Assembly: GCA_000437915.1 (NCBI GenBank)
Contig: FR900991.1
Span: forward strand, 26,739-71,068
Reading direction: 5' to 3'
Origin: Subdoligranulum sp. CAG:314
Lineage (GTDB): Bacteria > Bacillota > Clostridia > Christensenellales > CAG-314
DNA: 44,330 bases
The notes under the pieces are model-generated. The model saw nothing but the letters and a program-made list of their open reading frames with translations. It ran no database searches and was not told the DNA's origin. This document shows positions 41,151-44,330 of this stretch, piece after piece. Both the position numbers and the translations under genes were made by a program. The first letter of the stretch is position 1; every line of letters starts with the position of its first letter.

Positions 41151-41708
41151 ATGAAGGATTCGGCAAAACGGATAGCGCTTGCGGCTTTGTTCGCGGCGCT
41201 CGTTTCCGGCGGCAAGCTGGCGCTTATGTTCATACCCAACGTAGAGGTGGTGAGCATACTGCTTGCCGTTGCCGGATATTGTTTCGACGCGCTTTTTTCC
41301 CTGTCGGTAAGTCTTGTCTTCTGCACGGTGGAAACTGCGCTCTGGGGCTTCAACACCTGGGTGATTCTTTATTTTGTCTATTGGCCGCTTGTTTCCCTGC
41401 TTTTCGGGCTTATCGGCAAATCGCGCCTTAAAAACAGGTGGGTTACGGCGGGGCTTGCGGCGGCTATGACCTTTTTTTTCGGCGTGCTGTCAAGCGTTAT
41501 CGACACTCTCATTGCTTTCGGCGGCGGAGGCTTTGTGTTCAACGGCGAGGATTTTTTTCTGCGGTTCGGCATTCTTTACGCAAGGGGAATCGTATTTTTT
41601 GCGGTGCACATTGTATCCAACTTTATTCTTTTCGCACTGCTGTTCAGACCGCTGTGCGAGTTGGTGAACAAACTTAAAATAAAAATGTTTCCCGAGGAGT
41701 CGCTGTGA
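41151..41708 (+). CDS. ECF transporter S component
   Basis: 185 residues with about five or six membrane helices and the N-terminal IALAALFAALVSGGKLAL seen in many S components. S components bind a vitamin or metal and dock onto a shared EcfAAT module, which is not in this window. Pairing with the DUF4430 lipoprotein hints at a cobalamin-like ligand; I see no cobalamin riboswitch upstream. The start lies one base after the lipoprotein stop. Confidence 0.82.
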   Translation: MKDSAKRIALAALFAALVSGGKLALMFIPNVEVVSILLAVAGYCFDALFSLSVSLVFCTVETALWGFNTWVILYFVYWPLVSLLFGLIGKSRLKNRWVTAGLAAAMTFFFGVLSSVIDTLIAFGGGGFVFNGEDFFLRFGILYARGIVFFAVHIVSNFILFALLFRPLCELVNKLKIKMFPEESL

Positions 41709-41737
41709 AAATTTTTTTCTCAACCGAGCCAAATCTG

Positions 41738-41767
41738 TTGACTTTTTGCGACGGTTCGTTATATAAT
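41738..41767 (+). promoter_or_regulatory. tRNA-Gly promoter
   Basis: TTGACT (41738-41743), an 18-bp spacer and TATAAT (41762-41767), ending 21 bases before the tRNA. Confidence 0.78.
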
Positions 41768-41788
41768 CAAACAGTCGCGACTTGAAAC

Positions 41789-41863
41789 GCGGGAGTGGCT
41801 CAGTGGTAGAGCGTTGCCTTGCCAAGGCAAATGTCGCGGGTCCGAATCCCGTCTCCCGCTCCA
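41789..41863 (+). tRNA. tRNA-Gly (anticodon GCC)
   Basis: 75 nt including encoded CCA. Acceptor GCGGGAG/CTCCCGC, D arm GGCTCAGTGGTAGAGC, anticodon stem TTGCC/GGCAA with loop TTGCCAA (GCC), T arm GCGGG/CCCGT around TCCGAAT. Confidence 0.96.
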
Positions 41864-41879
41864 TATCTCAAAAGAGACA

Positions 41880-41917
41880 AAACAAATATCCGACAGACTT
41901 CTGTCGGATATTTGTTT
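41880..41917. terminator. terminator after tRNA-Gly
   Basis: A near-palindromic 18-bp stem (41880-41897, 41900-41917) with CCGACAGA/TCTGTCGG at its core, ending in TTTGTTT. Confidence 0.8.
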
Positions 41918-42006
41918 AAGCCGTTTTTTGCAAAGACAGAGGACGCAGGGCTGACTGTCGGCGACTTTTGCGGCAGTGTATGCGTCAAATTTTTTTGGAG
42001 AAAGTC

Positions 42007-42768
42007 ATGTCAGAGGAAAAAATACTTGAAATTGCGTTGAAGCAGAGTGCGGAGGATTTCGGCTGCGCACGGCGGGATTTTTTCGCCGACGAAAATGTCG
42101 TAAGCATCCTTGACCGCCGCTCCGAGCGCGCTCGCAAGGACCTGAAAGGAGAACTTTTTTTCGACGTGGCGTCATTCGGCAAAAACGCGATTGTGTGCGC
42201 GTCTCGAGAGCTGAGCGGGGAAGCGTATGGTTTTGCCCGCGCTTTTTCGGGCAAGGATTGCTTCGGCGCGGACGCAATACGCTGGCTGGACAAAAATCTT
42301 TTCGGTAGGGGGCTTGAAGCGGGGACGGTTACGCTGTATTTCCTTCCGCTAGGCGAGCCGACTTGTCCGACTCCCGACAACGTGCGGTTTGTTTTTTTGG
42401 AAAAAGAGAGTCTCCCGCCGTTTTATCTTCCGCAATGGTCAAACGCTTTGTGCGAAGAGAGGAAAGGTCTTGACGCTTTTGCCGTCGCCGCGCTCTGCGG
42501 CGGATTGACCGCGGGGCTTGCGGGTGCGTCTTGCGACTGTTCCGATATGCTTCAGATAGGCGTTGACGTCCTGCCCGCGTTCAGAGGGCGCGGGTTGGGC
42601 GCGGCGCTGACGTCACGGCTTGCGGCTTGCATCCGTGCTGCGGGCAAGACGGCTTTTTACTGCTGCGAGGCGGGAAATCTGCCGTCGATTAAAACCGCTT
42701 TGCGCAGCGGATTCAGACCGACGGCAACCCGTCTTTCGGCGCAAAAACAAAAGCCCGACGCATTTTAA
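42007..42768 (+). CDS. GNAT-family N-acetyltransferase
   Basis: 253 residues. The C-terminal half holds the acetyl-CoA fold: QIGVDVLPAFRGRGLGAALTS (pantetheine loop R-G-R-G-L-G) followed by a GNLPSIKTALRSGF motif. The N-terminal 130 residues are a separate domain of unknown role. GGAG lies 7 bases before ATG 42007; the frame is open 39 bases further, but without a site. The acceptor substrate is unknown. Confidence 0.85.
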   Translation: MSEEKILEIALKQSAEDFGCARRDFFADENVVSILDRRSERARKDLKGELFFDVASFGKNAIVCASRELSGEAYGFARAFSGKDCFGADAIRWLDKNLFGRGLEAGTVTLYFLPLGEPTCPTPDNVRFVFLEKESLPPFYLPQWSNALCEERKGLDAFAVAALCGGLTAGLAGASCDCSDMLQIGVDVLPAFRGRGLGAALTSRLAACIRAAGKTAFYCCEAGNLPSIKTALRSGFRPTATRLSAQKQKPDAF

Positions 42769-42793
42769 GCGGCGGTCGGGGAAATTTCGCGTC

Positions 42794-42836
42794 AAAAAAA
42801 CCCGCCTGTCCCAAGCGTTGTTCGCTGCCTGCGGGT
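42794..42836 (-). terminator. terminator of the small XRE regulator
   Basis: ACCCGC/GCGGGT outer stem with an inner AGCG/CGCT helix (42800-42836), followed on the minus strand by seven T. Confidence 0.75.
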
Positions 42837-42850
42837 CAGTGCGGGCGAAG

Positions 42851-43069
42851 TTAAATATCCTTGATTCCGAGCAGATAATCCGCCGACACGTCGAAAATTA
42901 CGCACAGCTTTCTGATTGACGAAATGGACGGTTCTGTTCTGCCCTGTTCCCAAGACGCGTAACAGTTGGGAGAAACGCCCAAACGGCTGCTGACTTCTTT
43001 TTGTTTCAATTCTGAGAGTTTTCGGATTTCTTTCAATGTTTCAGAAAAATTTTCCTGTTCTATTCTCAT
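42851..43069 (-). CDS. small XRE-family helix-turn-helix regulator
   Basis: 72-residue single-domain DNA-binding protein with ETLKEIRKLSELKQKEVSSRLGVSPNCYASWEQGRTEPS, then VSADYLLG, typical of Xre/SinR-like repressors. There is no effector domain. The ATG lacks a ribosome binding site, and a TAAAAT box (43077-43082) ends 7 bases before it, so it may be a leaderless mRNA. It is divergent from spo0A and could regulate it, though this is only inference. Confidence 0.82.
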   Translation of the reverse strand: MRIEQENFSETLKEIRKLSELKQKEVSSRLGVSPNCYASWEQGRTEPSISSIRKLCVIFDVSADYLLGIKDI

Positions 43070-43207
43070 GCAATAAATTTTACACAAGTCGAAAAAATAA
43101 ACGCACTTTTACCCAAAATGAGTAGCGGTAAGAACAAAATTCGATGTAAAATGTAATTATACGCGCAATATGTTTAGAATAGTCCGTTGCCTTAGAGCCG
43201 CGCGCGA

Positions 43208-43236
43208 TTGACTTTTACGAGCGATTGTGGTAATTT
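43208..43236 (+). promoter_or_regulatory. possible distal spo0A promoter
   Basis: TTGACT (43208-43213), 17-bp spacer, TAATTT (43231-43236). Weak -10; listed as a candidate upstream start. Confidence 0.35.
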
Positions 43237-43355
43237 ATTTAACACTTTCTGCAATGACGCCAATGTTCGAGAGTTCCCCGTTTTATTGACTTTTTAGGAC
43301 ATTTACCAACAAAACAGTATGAAATATGTGCTTTTTTCTCTTTCTTGCAACGAAA

Positions 43356-43365
43356 TTCGACAAAA
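43356..43365 (-). promoter_or_regulatory. 0A box upstream of spo0A
   Basis: TTCGACAAAA on the plus strand is the reverse complement of TTTTGTCGAA, a full match to the Spo0A binding site. It lies about 110 bases before the spo0A start and suggests autoregulation. Confidence 0.65.
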
Positions 43366-43374
43366 AACGAGAAA

Positions 43375-43407
43375 ATTGTACAAATTTAGCGTTTTATTTT
43401 GTACAAT
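43375..43407. promoter_or_regulatory. paired TTGTACAA sites upstream of spo0A
   Basis: ATTGTACAAA (43375-43384) and TTTGTACAAT (43398-43407) form a perfect 10-bp inverted repeat. Each arm holds the palindrome TTGTACAA, centres 23 bases apart, just upstream of the proximal promoter. A likely binding site for a dimeric regulator. Confidence 0.6.
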
Positions 43408-43412
43408 AACGG

Positions 43413-43442
43413 TAGACAAGCGCAAATCGTATGTGTTATACT
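43413..43442 (+). promoter_or_regulatory. proximal spo0A promoter
   Basis: TAGACA (43413-43418), 18-bp spacer, TATACT (43437-43442). The leader would be only about 17 bases, just enough for AGGAGG. Confidence 0.6.
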
Positions 43443-43465
43443 TTATCACAAGGAGGCCGATAGAA

Positions 43466-44212
43466 TTGAAAATAGCTTTAATCGGTGAGGATACGGAAAG
43501 CAAAGCCAAAATCAGGGAATATTTTGCTCAAAACAATGATTATGAATTTGTGTTTGACGAAGCGGACGGCTACAAGGCGCTGCAATATTTCGACGAAAAC
43601 GACGTTGACGTGGTGATAACGCCCATTATGCTGCCCGAATTGAATGCGTTCGACTTGATGGAGCATTTCAGAAACAAAAAATCCATGAAGTTTCTGATTT
43701 TGTCGGAATTGAAGTCGGAGGCTTTTATGATGAGATGTCTGACAAGCGGAGCGGCGGGATATTTGTTGAAGCCGGTCAACTGCGCGGTGCTCGCCGAAAA
43801 GCTGCAAAATCTTCAATCGGCAAAAACAACCTTTACGACTACGGGCAAGCCGTCCAATCTCGGCAAAACTTTGGACGAAAAGATTTCAAACATTTTCATA
43901 ACCGTAGGCATACCCGCGCATATCAAGGGTTATCAGTATCTGCGCGACGGCATCAAGCTGGTTGTCGAAAACTCGCAGAAAATCAACAGCATAACAAAAT
44001 GTCTCTATCCCGAGATTGCCAAACGCTTCGGCACCACGTCAAGCAAGGTGGAAAGGGCAATCAGGCACGCAATCGAGGTCGCCTGGAACAGAGGCAAAAT
44101 AGAAAACATCAACAATTTGTTCGGCACCAAAATTTATACCGCCAACGAAAAACCGACCAACGGCGAGTTCATTGCGCTGATAGCGGACAAAATGCTGCTG
44201 GACGAAACCTGA
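43466..44212 (+). CDS. spo0A: sporulation regulator Spo0A with a degenerate receiver domain
   Basis: 248 residues; TTG start 43466 with AGGAGG at 43451-43456. The C-terminal DNA-binding domain (about 140-245) is canonical: VGIPAHIKGYQYLRDGI, SITKCLYPEIAKRF, SSKVERAIRHAIEVAW and KPTNGEFIALIADK. The N-terminal receiver keeps the acidic pair (GEDT, residues 8-9), the serine of the switch (FLILSE) and the lysine (LLKPVN), but the phosphorylated aspartate is missing: the segment DVDVVITPIMLPELNAF has Thr52-Pro53 where Bacillus has L-D56, and the following DG is NA. The codons (ATA ACG CCC ATT) are unambiguous. The protein may therefore be active without phosphorylation or be controlled otherwise. 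A 0A box and paired palindromes lie upstream. Confidence 0.94.
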   Translation: MKIALIGEDTESKAKIREYFAQNNDYEFVFDEADGYKALQYFDENDVDVVITPIMLPELNAFDLMEHFRNKKSMKFLILSELKSEAFMMRCLTSGAAGYLLKPVNCAVLAEKLQNLQSAKTTFTTTGKPSNLGKTLDEKISNIFITVGIPAHIKGYQYLRDGIKLVVENSQKINSITKCLYPEIAKRFGTTSSKVERAIRHAIEVAWNRGKIENINNLFGTKIYTANEKPTNGEFIALIADKMLLDET

Positions 44213-44230
44213 TAAGAATTCAGTTCCCCG

Positions 44231-44259
44231 AAAAGACAGGCTGTTTGCCTGTCTTTTTT
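44231..44259 (+). terminator. spo0A terminator
   Basis: AAAAGACAGGC/GCCTGTCTTTT (44231-44241, 44247-44257) with a 5-nt loop and further T. Confidence 0.85.
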
Positions 44260-44330
44260 GTTATATGAATAAAATTCATGAAATTTCACAAAAATCGGGG
44301 TTAAAAATGCTTGACAGGCGCAGGGGGGGG

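Noticed and set aside
43284..43330. Sigma-H promoter before spo0A (AGGACAT ... GAAAT)
   Set aside because: Only partial fit to both boxes; not strong enough to list.

Overview
The window looks like a stretch of chromosome from an endospore-forming member of the Clostridia, probably an uncultured gut-type lineage known only from metagenomes. The evidence is a set of spore genes (spo0A, spoIIR, sleB-ypeB, a SipL-like DUF3794/LysM protein, veg next to ispE), AGGAGG-type ribosome binding sites, TTGACA/TATAAT promoters, frequent TTG and GTG starts, and Firmicute-style PolA, Rho and MgsA. I cannot fix the genus. One odd trait is a GTP-type PEP carboxykinase. Nothing resembles a phage, plasmid or CRISPR array. 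Most of the window is ordinary core genome; two AT-rich stretches (about 22.95-24.1 kb and 30.6-32.4 kb) look accessory.

Layout. 0-4 kb: an Lsa-type ABC-F ribosome-protection ATPase, GTP-PEPCK, and an acidic protein with two zinc knuckles. 4.2-9.9 kb: veg, sipL-like, ispE, spoIIR (frame broken by a 43-bp tandem duplication), sleB and ypeB, i.e. spore-envelope, sigma-E activation and germination functions. 10-18 kb: rho, a DMT exporter, and a polyamine-uptake operon (XRE-cupin regulator, potA, potB, potC, potD) with a strong promoter and repeated operator. 18-23 kb: divergent fba and gap around a shared palindrome, a THUMP methyltransferase, and a D-2-hydroxyacid dehydrogenase. 23-31 kb: a small P-loop kinase between 19-bp inverted repeats, a stand-alone Ku, glmS, tcdA, and a MacB/FtsX-type ABC protein. 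31-33.5 kb: an AT-rich island with a zinc-ribbon membrane protein, tRNA-Ala(CGC), a candidate three-hairpin small RNA and a frameshifted thioesterase. 33.6-38.1 kb: a yybP-ykoY manganese riboswitch driving a CaCA cation exchanger, then polA-coaE. 38.3-41.9 kb: mgsA, a two-gene ABC exporter, a DUF4430 lipoprotein with an ECF S component, and tRNA-Gly. 42-44.3 kb: a GNAT enzyme, a small XRE regulator and spo0A.

The most interesting points are: (1) Spo0A has proline where the phosphorylated aspartate should be, so the sporulation master regulator appears to carry a pseudo-receiver; (2) spoIIR has a sigma-F-like promoter nested in the loop of an 11-bp hairpin that would hide its ribosome binding site only on read-through mRNA; (3) three genes (ispE, the THUMP methyltransferase, polA) have a -10 box exactly 6 nt before the ATG, suggesting leaderless mRNAs in a Firmicute; (4) a promoter-to-terminator transcription unit of about 165 nt encodes an unassigned structured RNA; and (5) a manganese riboswitch controls a CaCA exchanger. 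Two genes have frames broken by small indels that could be assembly errors.
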